From NCBI RefSeq assembly GCF_032854445.1, contig NC_088295.1, forward strand, positions 16,851,385 to 16,915,384: a stretch of 64,000 nt of DNA, written 5' to 3'. Shown in pieces: positions 43,839-55,850 of the stretch. Within the stretch, counting starts at the first letter, position 1. Each line of letters begins with the position of its first letter. The stretch comes from Liolophura sinensis (lineage: Eukaryota > Mollusca > Polyplacophora > Chitonida > Chitonidae). The notes beneath the pieces were generated by a model, which searched no databases, was not told where the DNA came from, and saw only the letters and a list, made by a program, of their open reading frames with translations. The translations under genes and the position numbers were made by a program.

Positions 43839-45609
43839 CTTTTGGCCACAAAGTCAAGGTCAGCTGCACATGTTGTCTGCTCCTTGTAACTACATGTGTG
43901 AAGAACAGGTGCTAATGTTAATGTCAAAAACACAGCCACTATATCATTTTTGATTTTTACATATACAGTACATCTGTACAATGTTAACTACTTTGTCCTT
44001 TACACTGCACTCAAGGATATTTCACTTATGGTTGCAGCCAATCATATTTGTTATGGAGAACATGCATGAAATGTGGATCCACATCTTTCCTGGTGGCTGA
44101 CAAAATGCCACTCAACTGTAGTGTTGTAAATGACCTAAAATTTGCTCTGATCTCAGGTAAATATATTCAGAAGGCAGGAAGCTAATTTACATGGTAAAAA
44201 GTAACATTTTACGACATTTATTTGTCTCCAGAAAAGACTTTTTCTGAGCAAAAGTTTAGGTCATATAACTTAACTATTTTTATTAAAGCTCTATAGCATT
44301 TTGTATGTACCCTAATTCCTCAACCTTTCTGTATGTGAAAGATCAACCTTCAGTGTAATTTATACATATTTTTCATTTGGTTTTGGAGACAAAGCTATGT
44401 TGGTGTGATAAACCAACAAAAGTATAATTTCATCAGTTCAGACCAAATAGTGCCTTCAGAATATGCTTGAATAAACATCTTGCAAACCTGCGAAAAGGTT
44501 GAAATATTACCATACCTTTAAAGCAGAAAATATCTTAGCACCAGTGCTTTTCTATCTTCATCAGAATCTGGGAAAGCATATTTGTGACTTGTGAGCAAAT
44601 CATACACAGGATGAAAGTCAGAGACAAGAAAGAAAGACAAAGAGGACAGAAAACAAAAACTGATGTCATACGATGCAATGCATGCACATTTAAAAACTGT
44701 ACCCCATGATCAAGAATAAAAAGTACATCATAGCCAAGAACAAGAACAAAGTAATCCTCTCACAGACCTGCAAAAGCCATTGTATGCAGGCTGGAATAGT
44801 CTAGAACTAATGCGTTATCTACAGGTAGACTAATGTGACATATGAGTTATCAAAACCAGATTTGGTGATAGGTGATAGCTTAGCTAACAGAACTTGGGAG
44901 TTTGGCACCACCAGTTAAAATCTTTGCACAACTTCAGCTACAACATCAGTCAACACAACCTTTCTAATCTAGGAGGCTGGATCAGTTGGCAAGTGGACAG
45001 TCTCCAACTCATTTCATACCGTATGCTTAGTGTACTTCTCACTTAGATGGGAGAATGCTAAAATTGTATAACTTCCCCTCTCAGCTAGTAACTATAGGCC
45101 TACAGTTTGATGGGCTTGTGGTATATTGTTAGTTTCCTCAACACAAGACACAATTTCCACTTCCATCTGGGTATCTAGATAAGTTAGATTCTCACAAAGA
45201 GTTAATTTTCTCAAAAAAATTCGCAAATATCTAATACTAGCTACAGGCGTACATGGCCTATATAGTTTGATGTACTTTTAGGTCTCAGTTTATTTTTACT
45301 TCTGCTGTCGACCGCTGTACGAGACGAAATCACGTTATATATCTCGTAGCGTGTATTTCTTGTAGTGGAGTTCCTTACTAACATCATAACTCAACCTTGA
45401 TGGGAACATGGTTAGGGAAGTAAGGCACAAGCAATGATCGAGCAATATGTGTGTCCACAAATTTAATAAAGAACAACGCCTTTCAACAGTTGAACACGGA
45501 AGACGTTTTGCGTCAGTGACCGTGGTCATAGGCTCGAATGTCATGCTCATGCTTTATCGAGAGACATCAATAAATTTAATGAACGCAACTATAGACTTTT
45601 ACGTGCAAA
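43839..45609. other. PLA2G6: PLA2G6 upstream region
   Basis: Contains the probable 5' UTR and any non-coding first exon of PLA2G6. A decayed SINE core (ACTCAAGGATATTTCACTTA) lies at about 44010-44030. The segment 45300-45600 is relatively CpG-rich and precedes a candidate plus-strand exon, so a shared divergent promoter is possible. Confidence 0.4.
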
Positions 45610-45728
45610 ATGTCGTTATCACAGAAGGCTGCAGTGGAACTGGTGCAAAGGACGTTCGGGCTAAAGTTCGCAGATAGCACCTGCTGGTTCTCAAATATCA
45701 CAGTTTACCATGCCAACATGGTCCCGGG
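45610..45728 (+). CDS. Candidate first coding exon, gene unknown
   Basis: ATG in a good context (caaaATGTCG) opens 39 codons, starting MSLSQKAAVELVQRTFGLKF, and ends at a strong GG|gtaggt donor in phase 2. The residue composition looks like real protein. One downstream frame-compatible exon begins at 46325 after cacttttcag and runs open to a stop at about 46478, but it has no recognisable domain. I do not recognise the protein. The orientation is divergent from PLA2G6. Confidence 0.4.
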
Positions 45729-45788
45729 GTAGGTACTAAAACTTTAACCTGTGGAGCACTAGTCGGACTTCCATAAACAAAAAAAAAA

Positions 45789-45808
45789 TATATATATATA
45801 TATATATA
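45789..45808. repeat. Short (TA)n tract
   Basis: About ten TA units after an A-run. ORFs across it are artefacts. Confidence 0.9.
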
Positions 45809-45883
45809 ATCATAAGGGCTTAAATACAAAATTAGAAAAGCTGTTTTTTGTATTGATTTTGTCGAAAGATGTAGTCTTTTGGG

Positions 45884-45967
45884 GGGGAGGAGGTTGTTTT
45901 TTTTCACTCTCCACTTATTGCAAACAGATATCATTAATCATGACAATGCGGGAGGGGGCAGGGGGGC
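45884..45967 (+). other. G-rich runs with quadruplex potential
   Basis: GGGGGGGAGGAGG near 45884 and GGGAGGGGGCAGGGGGG near 45950. A third G-run (about ten G) lies near 46660. No gene feature is attached. Confidence 0.5.
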
Positions 45968-47526
45968 AAAATGCACACATATGCATGCAGTTCCTATTGA
46001 TTAAATATGTAGGCCTATTCCTGATTGAAAAGGGGTAGTCTGCGGAGTTGTTTTGAATGTAGGTTTGTAAATCAAAAACTGAATTAACGATGAATTAATG
46101 GGCTGTAGAATTCTTGTAAACTGAACTTCGCCTACCGGTACTCTAAAATATGGCGGACCCATGCACCAAATTTCATCCAAATTTCTGGCCACAGCTTTTT
46201 TGGTAAAGTTCCAAACTGACAGACAGAAGAGTCAGGAAATGATCAACATCGACAGAAAATTAAACGACATTCTTTACAGAGGTATAAATATATAGCTGCC
46301 ATTATTGACCTTGACACTTTTCAGCGGATTGGGGAAAGTACTGTTAGTGTCAATAGTGACAAATGATTTTAAAATTTCCACCATTAAAATGCAATTGATT
46401 GGTCTTAGCCGCCAGCTAATTAACCGTGCAGGAGGAGATGAGTTTTATCAGCGTGGAATTATAAACCATTGCTTTTAAATCATAATATATAGTGTATATT
46501 ACAAATGCACATATAATGATGCACATGAGGTAATACCATATTTATGTGATGTATATTGTTAGGTAATCTACCAGTATTTAAGTTTTATGTTAATCTGATC
46601 CATTTGGCTTGGAAAATCAAATTAAATACATGAACTAGTTTACCCTGGTCCCCCGGTTGGGGGGGGGGGGTGGATTAAAACAAGTCTGCCTGACACATGT
46701 AGTGCTAATGTTCACAGAAATGATATACCGGTACCATGTATTTGCCATGTCATATATTTGTGATCCAAGTAGTATGTCGTCTAACGTTACAGTTCAACTA
46801 TAATAAATCACTACACGTAAAGGTACGGGCCCTATAGATTTAATATGTTATTATTATCTCCGATTATACTCCATCAAATTCCACATCCTTATTATATGCT
46901 GTATCATGTGACCTAACGACTGAATCAACATGCAGTACATGTATACTTGTTTATCGACCATCGCATGTAGAAGGATTGACATGTGCAGACACATTCCTTC
47001 AAGATATGTCTACACAGATGTCTGTAGGCTAGCTTGTATGCCAATGTAGGTTTAATTTCTAGAGTATCATATGCCTGAAGGCACGTTTTTCATTAATTAC
47101 ATGCACATGTATCTTCTTACAGGACAATTCAGAAATCACAAGCAACAATTCCAAATATACGCGTACAAAGGTATAATTTAATACTAGTGAAATGGAATAA
47201 AACATAGCCCCACAGAGCTGGAATAAATCATGTTTGTTTCGTTAGTTTCCATTATGTTCGTATCCTCCTTTGATCCACATTTTTATAGTTCCCGGTTGAT
47301 TTGACCTTGTCCTCAGTGGGTGTGGAATGTTGTTACGAAGCCGTCACGCGCTGACCTATTTATAAACATAAACAAGCAGCTTATTTTGCGTCGTAGGTAT
47401 TTCATGAGATTTCCTGCTAATCGAGACAAGACGTTGGCAACTGACGTAATTTCTGGAGAACGACGCTTTGTCAGTTGATCTATTTTTAGAATTTTATCAC
47501 CTGTCATCCCATACAGGTGGACAACG
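45968..47526. other. Intergenic upstream of small Maf
   Basis: Nothing supported beyond the weak exon candidate at 46325-46478. AT-rich with short ORFs. Confidence 0.45.
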
Positions 47527-47536
47527 AGCTGAGTCA
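47527..47536 (-). promoter_or_regulatory. ARE/NF-E2-like element 1 upstream of small Maf
   Basis: Plus strand AGCTGAGTCA, the complement of TGACTCAGCT. It matches the ARE core TGACnnnGC and the NF-E2 site TGCTGAGTCA with one mismatch. It is followed by TCAA, as in element 2. Confidence 0.6.
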
Positions 47537-47562
47537 TCAAATTTGGTGTCAATGGGTACAAA

Positions 47563-47572
47563 TGCTGAGTCA
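47563..47572 (-). promoter_or_regulatory. ARE/NF-E2 element 2 upstream of small Maf
   Basis: Plus strand TGCTGAGTCA, a perfect NF-E2/MARE-half site whose complement ATGACTCAGCA is a full ARE core. It lies about 450 bp upstream of the small Maf ATG and 36 bp from element 1. Vertebrate MafG is known to be induced by NRF2 through such an element. Confidence 0.7.
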
Positions 47573-47970
47573 TCAACTTTTGAGTTCCGCGCCATCTGGC
47601 TTTTAGTGAGTGCGTAAAAACGCACAGTATGCTTGTAAACAACAACGCAGTTGCTCTGATCAGGATCCAACACAATGGTCAATCAGAGTTCCTGGTAAAT
47701 TGTGGACGTCGTTACCAGCTGAAGTTATTGTGACTTATTCAAAGCACTGCTGATCCTTGTTAGAGGGACTAGCTGATTTTTCTGACGACCACATAGATAC
47801 GGGCTTTGTTTTCATCCCGGATCCCTGTCACAGTGGTTGGTTAAGTGGTCGACATTTCGCAGAACCAACCAGCGTGCTGACCGATTTCTGACTTACATCA
47901 CACTTATTGCTGTCTGTCGGACGCTGGCGTCGCATAGAGGTGTTCCACCACAAAGACGTACCAGGACTGT

Positions 47971-48026
47971 ATGATGAACTGTTAGAGTGTTTAATGCTCA
48001 GTCAGCTTGTATGTCAAGATGAGTAA
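47971..48026 (+). promoter_or_regulatory. Upstream ORF cluster in the small Maf 5' leader
   Basis: Three short ORFs precede or overlap the main ATG: 47971-47985 (ATG ATG AAC TGT TAG), 47994-48026 (11 codons, overlapping the main start), and 48011-48022 (ATG TCA AGA TGA, overlapping the main ATG). They would be expected to reduce main-frame initiation. The transcript start is not known. Confidence 0.6.
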
Positions 48027-48030
48027 AAAG
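48019..48030 (+). CDS. Small Maf exon 1 (MSKK)
   Basis: Four codons ending AAG|gtgagt, phase 0. The tiny first coding exon is supported by the perfect donor and by the lack of an ATG with a good context in exon 2 before the homology region. Confidence 0.8.
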
Positions 48031-50343
48031 GTGAGTAAATTTTGTAACACAGGAGTAGAGCGATATCACCAAACGTAATTCTAGCGCTGTAACAAAGAAG
48101 CTTCTCAACAGGATATAGAGACAATGGTTGTACTGCTGTGAATTGCCATTACTGTATTAATTGTATGAATTAAATTACACTGGACAGTTAGAAGCTTGTG
48201 TTTCTGAATACATTGATTAAGACAGATTATACATGTACCTATTAGATTATAACTATTACTAAAACTTTAACTATAGATTTTTTTTTTTACTCTGGCAATG
48301 TTTTAATTGGAAAATTTTGTAACTTATTTATACTTTAATTTACATTTTACTGAATGCTACAAACTTTGATGTAACTGCCGTTTAAGTCATTTATATATGG
48401 CTGTAATACATTTTTAATGAATCAGTTTTATGTAATTGAGTGCATTTATGAGAACAGTGTAAGTTTCAGTGCCATAAATGAATTGATAGTTTTCAGTAGT
48501 TATCTTTAGTTAGTTATAACTGAGTGTGTTGTGAAAGGTTTGATTATTGATGAAGTCTGCATCATCCTGACTTATCAGTGGATATAAATACTGAAGCTCT
48601 CAAGCTTGCTTAAGGTATTGCAATATTTGAGTCATTTGGCATTTTTCCAACAAAATCTAGGAGTTAATGAAATATGTTTTCAGTATAATTCCACATATTT
48701 ATCAGGACAGGTTTTTTATGCCTGATTGAAAGATTTCCCTTGTTTTTATGATTTTTTTTTATCAATACAAGTTAGTTATGTGAGAACTATTATGTAGCAC
48801 AGACTGAAGCTGTGAATTCACAAGACCAAAGCACATGAAGACAAGTCACATGTTGAGGATGAATCAGCCAAATTGATAGCCTCCTGCTCTGTTGTAGATT
48901 TAGAGTGCAGGGAAATAGTCTTCTTACAGCCTGTACAGGGACCAGGAAACATCAGCAGGTTTTTGCTGAGTCACTCTGTCTTAGCTCTACACTGCTCAGA
49001 AATACATGCAATTTCAGAATTACGATTGTGTTGAATTCTTTGTTCCAAGGTTTTTTTTACTGTTTCAGGGAAGTTTCCAACAAAATTCTTTTGTATGAAA
49101 AATATATGTAGATTTTTTCTTTTTGGGGATTTTTTTTGTGGATATGTATAGTTTTTGGTCTCCCATTTTTGTCTAATTTTTTTCTAATGCTTTAAGGCAA
49201 CATCAATTACATTTAATGTTTTTCGCACAAGCCAACACTAAAAAGCTGAAAAGGGAATAAAAATAAATCTGAAAATCCATCTTTTTGCTTTGTCGTACCT
49301 TGAGGTTTTTATGAATTTCCTATTTTTCATGTCTTTCTGCTCCTTTAAATATGTCTTCAAGAGGAATAATTGCTCCGATACTCTGCATTTTCAACAAATT
49401 CAAAAATGTTCAAGTTTTTTTTTATTTTTATATCCCCCTATGACATTTAAAAAAGATTTATTCTGCCTGCAGAACAACAAGTTAATTGGTAATTGAATTT
49501 AATTCAGGTACACATACATGCGACTATGCAAGGTATTTTTTAGAAGTACAGCAGCTATTATGAAATTGTTTGCTGTCAGAAGCATTCAAAATAATGAAAC
49601 TAAATGCACATTTTATGGCTGTCCGCAAATGGTTGTGTGTGTTATGATCTGTCATTTGAGAATGCAGATTATATAATGACAATTCAGATCTGTAGATTTG
49701 AGAACGACATTGAACTTAATTTTGGACAATATGGACCTTTTAATATTGAACTTGTAAAACCACAGAAGTGAGACAAGTAAATTTTAATTTTATTTGTTAA
49801 CTTATGTATTTATTTATTTATTTTTATTCATCTGTATCTTTTTATTTTTGATGTTCAGTTGTACTATTTCCAGGATTCCATATTTATTTCTCAATTTTTA
49901 TGTTTCAGATATTTTTATCCTATGCCAAATCAGAGAGTGCACGTGCACTTGCTCGCCTGTCAGATGATGAACTGGTTGCTCTTTCTGTGAAAGACTTGAA
50001 CAAAATGTTAAAGGGCATGTCACGTGATGAGGTTGCTAAACTCAAACAAAGGAGACGCACTCTCAAAAACAGAGGCTATGCTGCAAACTGTCGCGAGAAA
50101 CGAATTTCTCAGAAAGAAGAGTTAGAAATTGAGAAGGAAAAGTTACGTGCTGAGGTGGACAGACTTCAAAGAGAAAATGATGTTGTCAAAATGGAACTAA
50201 GTGCTTTAAGAAACAAGTTTTCTGCTCTTCAGAAATTTGCAGATTCCAATAAAATTCCTGTTATTCAAGTGCCAACGGTTATTAAGCGAGAGTCCAGAGA
50301 GGAAATGTGCCGAGCTCAGGCAGAGTCAACGCGATATGTGTAG
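48019..50343 (+). CDS. Small Maf bZIP transcription factor, 2 exons, 148 aa
   Basis: Join of 48019-48030 and 49909-50343. The extended homology region ([20 protein letters not shown], about 21-48) precedes the Maf basic region [20 protein letters not shown], with the Maf-specific NRGYAxxCR. The zipper follows, with heptad residues L76, L83, L90, V97, L104 and L111. The small size and lack of an activation domain place it with MafF/G/K. Such proteins form homodimers that repress, or heterodimers with CNC factors (NRF2 type) that bind MARE/ARE sites in the nucleus. Oddities: Glu follows CR where vertebrates have a hydrophobic residue, and a SUMO-type motif IKRE (129-132) lies at the C-terminus instead of the vertebrate N-terminal site. 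Too diverged to call F, G or K. Confidence 0.96.
49909..50343 (+). CDS. Small Maf exon 2 (residues 5-148)
   Basis: Acceptor tttttatgtttcag, then ATATTTTTATCC. The ATG nine bases upstream in the same frame lies in the intron. Stop TAG at 50341. Confidence 0.97.
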   Translation: MFLSYAKSESARALARLSDDELVALSVKDLNKMLKGMSRDEVAKLKQRRRTLKNRGYAANCREKRISQKEELEIEKEKLRAEVDRLQRENDVVKMELSALRNKFSALQKFADSNKIPVIQVPTVIKRESREEMCRAQAESTRYV

Positions 50344-50900
50344 GCCAGGTTCGTCCAGCTTTGTCAGTGACAGGATAAAGGATGGCTGGATTGAATATTC
50401 CATGAACTTGAAGACAGTATGATGTGTGAACGTGAACTCTATGCTGGACATGGGAAACGAGTGAATCTTGTATGAATATGAGTGGGTAATAAGGTGATTC
50501 CTGCAATGTACATTGTTCAAATCAAATAAATTAAATGCATAGTTATGACTGATACATTAGAGACCTGTGTAAGTACATGTATCTATCCAGCTTCACAGAT
50601 TAAGGATATTTAATAGCTATGGGTATATATAGCTTTTTGTACATAAGAGAAAAAAAATTTTTTTACAAAGATTCCCAATCATTTAAAACATAATTTCTTT
50701 CTCATTCAATTTGGACATTCAGTTTATTTCTGTTAATAGGTTTATTAAACTTAAGTCATTCACTTTTGTTGAAGTTCTTCAGTATAATGCTGTTAGATAT
50801 GTTCTATGAAAATTGAATATACCAGGAAAAGTGGGAAGCAATTATGCTGATGTAAGTAGGTCCTTACACTGATAAAATGTGAAATAAATACAAGGTCCGA
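50344..50900 (+). other. Small Maf 3' UTR with two polyadenylation signals
   Basis: AATAAA at 50525-50530 and again at 50883-50888, each a plausible 3' end. ORFs in this stretch are shadows. Confidence 0.6.
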
Positions 50901-51499
50901 ACGTACAGTTGCGTTGCACTCTTGACTGGATCTTTCTTCATATTGTGAATTAAATTTATTACTCATTACTGATCATTTCTGTTTTATGCTTCCTGCAATG
51001 GACTGATAATTTTGCATGAAAGCGAATGGCTTTGTGCATGAATTCGATGTAAAACCCAGTCAAGACCACAGATCTTTCCTGAGCATCCATACCATAATTA
51101 CATTGTGTACTTAATATTTTCAATATTTTCATATATTAAGGCAACATATATTTCCTTTGGTACATGTCATACATCAGATTTAGTTGCATATATCAGATGC
51201 ATGTTGTTGGGACAATATAAGCACAGACGTCATTATTGTTTACAAACATGATATCACAGTGTTTGCTACCAAGTAGGATGTGTAGAAATAGCCATTTCCT
51301 TTTTGTTGATACATGTGCCATGTTTTCTCTGACACGCATGTGCACTGAATATGTTGAATTAAGTTTGCGTAATTGTAACAAAATTAATAGGCAGTCTAAT
51401 TTTGCATGGCATGCAGGTTATTTAGCTGTCCACCTCTGTTTCTGACTGCTTTTCCCCCTTTTATCCACCTGCTATTCCTCAATGTAACCATATCTCCTC
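50901..51499. other. Intergenic, nothing recognised
   Basis: AT-rich DNA with short, uninformative ORFs. Confidence 0.5.
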
Positions 51500-51730
51500 T
51501 GTGAAGGCAGGAGACCTGGGATCAAACCTGTGTTCATACCAATTGCACTTGCTGATGCCTCGCTTGGTGTCAGCGGTAAGGTTAGAGCAAGTAAACATGA
51601 CTGGTTGGCCTGGTGTCAGTATAATTTGACTGGGTGGGGTGTCGCGCCACAAGATGTACGCAAGCGTAATAATGACTCCTGGTCATATGACTGAAAAACT
51701 GTGTACGACATTAAACCCCAAGCATACATA
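51500..51730 (+). mobile_element. Second SINE-like repeat family
   Basis: A B-box-like GGATCAAACCTGTG near the start, a middle with GTCGCGCCACAAGATG, and an end GTACGACATTAAACCCCAAG. A related ending (GTACAACGTTAAAACCCCAA) recurs at 55665-55690. The tRNA derivation is inferred from the box-like sequence only. Confidence 0.6.
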
Positions 51731-51929
51731 TATACCTCTCCTTTGATCTGCCTCCTTTCTATCCACCTGTCAATAGATCCAACTGTCTCAGTGTCCACAT
51801 GCCTGTCCCTAAAAATCCGACAAGCATGTGCAATGATCTATATACACACCACTTGTGAACAAACCTCTGATCCCCTCGCTTGTGTCCACTCATCACTATG
51901 TAGTTATACACAGTTGTCTCCACCCATAG

Positions 51930-53190
51930 GTAGATCTGCCTGTCTACACACCTTGCCCACCCATCACTAGATTCACCCATCCACACACCCCTCTCACCAC
52001 CCATAAATAGATCGTCTATCTACACACCCATCACCCCACCCATCAGTAGATCCACCCATCCACACATCCATCTTTCCACCCCTAAATCTGCCAGTCTACA
52101 CACCCTGTCCACCCATCAATAGATCCACCTATCTACACATCCATGTGATGGAGGCTCAAGTGGTTAATGCTGTAGTGCAGCGTAATGACCTAGGACCCTC
52201 TGGCCAATGAGTTTGCTGTGAGTTCAAGTCCAGCTCATGATAGCTTCTTCTGCGGTCGTACGTGGGAAGGTCTGGCAGCAACCTGCGGATGGTTGTATGT
52301 TTACCCCGGTCTCTGCCCTGTATCCTCCCACCATAACTCCGGTCACTGTTGTATAAGTAAAATATTCTTGAGTATGGCATGAAACACCAATCAGATAAAT
52401 AATAAATAAATAAATACCCATCTGTTCACCAGTGATTAGATCACCATCTATATATCTAACTGTCCACACTTAAATAGATTCACCTATCTACACAGCCAAC
52501 GATAGATTTACTAGCTATCTACACGCCCATCTGTCCACCCATCAATATATCAACTAGATATCTACACTCCCTTTTGTCCACCCGTAAACAGATCCACTAG
52601 CTCTCTGCACGTTCATCTGTCCACACATCAGGAAATCTACCTAGCTACACACCCATCTGTCCACACATCAGTAAATCTACCTATGTACACACCCATCTGT
52701 CCACCCATCAATAGATCCAGTAGATATCTGCGCTCCCTTGTATCCACCCATAAATAGATCCGCTAGCTATCAGTGTACACATCAGTAGATCCACTAGTTA
52801 TCTACACAAGCATCTGTCCATCCATAAGTGATCCACTAGCTATCTACACACCCAACTGTCCACCCATCAATAAATCCACTAGCTATCTACACACTCATCT
52901 GTCCACCCACCAATAAATCCACCTATCTACACACCCATCTGTCCACCCATTAATATATCCACTAGCTATCTGTCCACACATAAATAGATCCACTAGTTAT
53001 CCGCACACTCAACTGTCCACCCATCAATAAATCTACCTATCGACACAACCATCTGTCCATCAACTAATAGATCCACCTATCTACACACCCATCTACCCAT
53101 CCATCAAAAGATCAACTTACCGACACCTGTCTCCACCCGTAAATACATCTATCTACCTTCACACCCATCTCTTCGCCCATCAATAGATCC
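51930..53190. repeat. Degenerate minisatellite interrupted by a SINE
   Basis: Dozens of variable units built from CATCTGTCCACCCATCAATA, GATCCAC and TAGCTATCTACACAC. The SINE at 52146-52418 splits the array. Confidence 0.9.
52146..52418 (+). mobile_element. Full-length SINE inserted in a minisatellite
   Basis: Plus orientation. tRNA-like head (GGAGGCTCAAGTGGTTAATG), a B-box-type GAGTTCAAGTCC, the CGTACGTGGGAAGG middle, the CCACCATAA core, GTATAAGTAAAATATTCTTG, and an AAATA tail. Array sequence continues on both sides. Confidence 0.93.
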
Positions 53191-53218
53191 ACTTTCAACT
53201 CACCCGTCATTTTCAGAG

Positions 53219-53310
53219 CCCGGTTACTGTCTATTAAAATGTTGACCGCCGTTGTATAAGTGAAATATTCTTGAGTACAGCGTCAGACACCAAATAATTA
53301 CTGATCCCTG
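53219..53310 (+). mobile_element. SINE 3' fragment
   Basis: Core GACCGCCGTTGTATAAGTGA, AATATTCTTGAGTACAGCGT and ACACCAAATAA remain. Confidence 0.8.
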
Positions 53311-53765
53311 TGAGCAACCTTAAATAGATCCTCATATCTACCCATCTTGTATGAATTATGGAGTGTAATGTTCATGTCATTTGATACGCATTCTTTGAGA
53401 AAGAGGATTTCAACAGGTTTATAACGCACAATTAGAGTATGGGAAAGAACATTTTTAACCAGCTAGTCTACGGTATACATATACTGCTGTAGATGCTTGT
53501 CAATTTTGAGAATGGTTAACTTGTGATGTAAAGCCTTTATACACTGTGCAAACTATTGAGATGTTAGATTCCATGAACGTCTCCGATCAGAAATACTGAA
53601 ACTTCAAAAACGTGCGTATTTTCCCCACAAACGATACCGTGTACAAAGGCAAGAATTCAGTGTTACTGACAGCGGTTGATCCAAGACTTGAAAGAGTATA
53701 GATGTAAGCTGACAAAAAGTCATCAGTGTGCTTGTACTTGCAAAGATATTAGTATTAGACTTCAC
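53311..53765. other. Intergenic, nothing recognised
   Basis: No coding or repeat structure seen. Confidence 0.45.
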
Positions 53766-53850
53766 TGATTGGCGGTTATACCGTACTGATCTAAGAATAT
53801 TTTATTCATTTGATGACAGTCAGTCTTATGGGTTGTGGAAATCAAAGTGC
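53766..53850 (-). mobile_element. SINE remnant
   Basis: Diverged core on the minus strand (AATATTCTTAGATCAGTACG, CCACAACCCATAAGAC). Confidence 0.55.
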
Positions 53851-55741
53851 CCTGAAGTCACTGACGAACTTTTGACTCAGAGCTGTTGAACCACGGAACG
53901 ATTGGTTGGAAGGAAGGACACAAAGAAAACAACCTTTCCAGTTGGATCACATTTTGGGTTAAAACTCAAATTAAAATCGACGTCTATACATTTAACCAAG
54001 CAAAGGAAATTCGATTGGTTCGATCTACAACAATTTCTACATTTGCCGAATGTGGAGATAGCTGTAGTAACAATGAATGAATTTGATTTTGGCTTAACTC
54101 CGCATCGGCAATGTTTCAGCCATATTATGGCAACTAGCCACGATGGATGTTTCATGAAGATTCCAGTACGGGTTGGTAAATTCCCAACTTGTAGCACATT
54201 TCATCTGAAGATGTGCAAACAGAATTCAATAGAGGCTCTTGACACTTAATACTTTTGAATTGTGAAACAATATAGTGTGTAATAAGGAAAATATGTGACT
54301 AGAATGAACATTGCTATTGGGCATTTTCGTTCACAGTAAGGTTTTCACATGTTAACATTGTTGATATAGGCCAGTATATACCTTCCTCCTTCCCTTATTA
54401 AAATATACACCACCAAAGTATACGCTCACGAACTTGTACAGTGTATTGTTGGGATAGTGTTGTTTACGGTCTAGCATTCTAGACTTCCTCTCTGTATAAC
54501 TACGTAGCCAAGGGCAGTATGTTCGAATTCAGCTTTAGCTGGTATCTATGGAAGTATATGTCTGACTCAGGTAACTAGTGAAGTTCTGCGGTTTCCTGCA
54601 GCCATGTAAGAGAGGTATTGCTGTGTTCAGTGCCTTCCAAGTCCGTGCAAAGATTGTGTATAATGTGTGATATATCGCCGAATATCTTAATGGACACGTA
54701 GGACGACACTCCATGAAACCAGGATGTTTGAACGGCAAATTATACGAGCGAGTTTTTGTGTATGAAATGAATAACTGCTTCGCTGTAGGCTATGAGTATA
54801 TCGGTTTACGTATATTGGCATTCATTTTTCTCTTGTTGAATATAAACGACAGAAGGGATCATACTTGACGAACAAGAGAATTTGTTCAAAGAATATGCTT
54901 GCGATATTATGCATTCATGCGGTTGTTTTTATATTCGCCCAAAACTGCACGGATTTATGCTTTGTAACATCCGGTTATTTTTCAATATATGACGTTCATC
55001 TCTCTGTACAATTAAACAGTATCAGTTTACAGAGCTGTGTGTAATGGTATAGGACAAGAAAGTCTTATAAATAAATGAAATAATAATATACGCGGCAGCT
55101 TTCAAAATCTAGAATAGGTGACCCGCATGAATAAACTGCGCCGTCATCTGTTCATTCGTACGTACACTTTAATGTTTTCCTTACAGTAGCAGGCATGCTA
55201 TAGGAGAGCAGAGGTGCTTATAGAAAGTGTATAGCTCTGGGATGTCATCGGGTATTCCCCTTGGAATGTGTATTCATTTCAAATGACACAACTGTTCATT
55301 GGGGTATAAAGAGAGGGCCAGTTTACAGCGCAAGTGCCGATCGCCTAGGTTCGCTTTGGGTCACTGCTACCACTAGACAAGCTTGGCCTTTCAGCCTGAG
55401 CGACACATATTGGCTAGTTTAGCCTTAGTGGTACTATTTAATCAGCATTAATAAAATTGTTTCAGGTGATTGGTAAAAATATGCTGTGCATACCTTAGAA
55501 TGCGTGTATATAAAATATTATTAGAATGTAACAAACTCTGAGACTTTGAGAGTTTCTGTTTTCTCAGCAAAGTGACCCCAGTGACCTCGGCGTTGTTCAA
55601 GTGTTCAAAAATATATGTGCACACACCAAATGACCCGTAGTCGTCATTGGAACGAAGAATTGTTAAGTACAACGTTAAAACCCCAAGCCCTGAACGAAGA
55701 GCCTGTATAATTAAGAATCCGACATAAGCGTTAAAAACCAC
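53851..55741. other. Intergenic, nothing recognised
   Basis: Overlapping ORFs of 64-115 codons occur at 53.9-54.2 kb on both strands but show no domain or splice support. The rest is AT-rich. Confidence 0.45.
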
Positions 55742-55850
55742 GGAGGAGTCAGTGGCGGAGTTGTTAACGCGCTTGCTTTTCTATCGCTCGGACACGCGAG
55801 GCAGGTCTCGGTTTAAACCCAGCCTTGGACAGGGAATTTGCATATAGATT
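55742..55850 (+). mobile_element. tRNA-like SINE head or tRNA relic
   Basis: An A-box-like TGGCGGAGTTGTTAACGCG is followed about 45 bases later by a B-box-like GGTTTAAACCC. No SINE core follows. It may be a SINE head or a degraded tRNA gene; I did not establish a cloverleaf. Confidence 0.45.

Noticed and set aside
53877-54249. Overlapping 106- and 115-codon ORFs on opposite strands
   Set aside because: No recognised domain, no splice context, and mirror-image openness typical of chance.
55742-55850. Functional tRNA gene
   Set aside because: A- and B-box-like sequences are present, but I could not form a convincing cloverleaf; reported only as tRNA-like.
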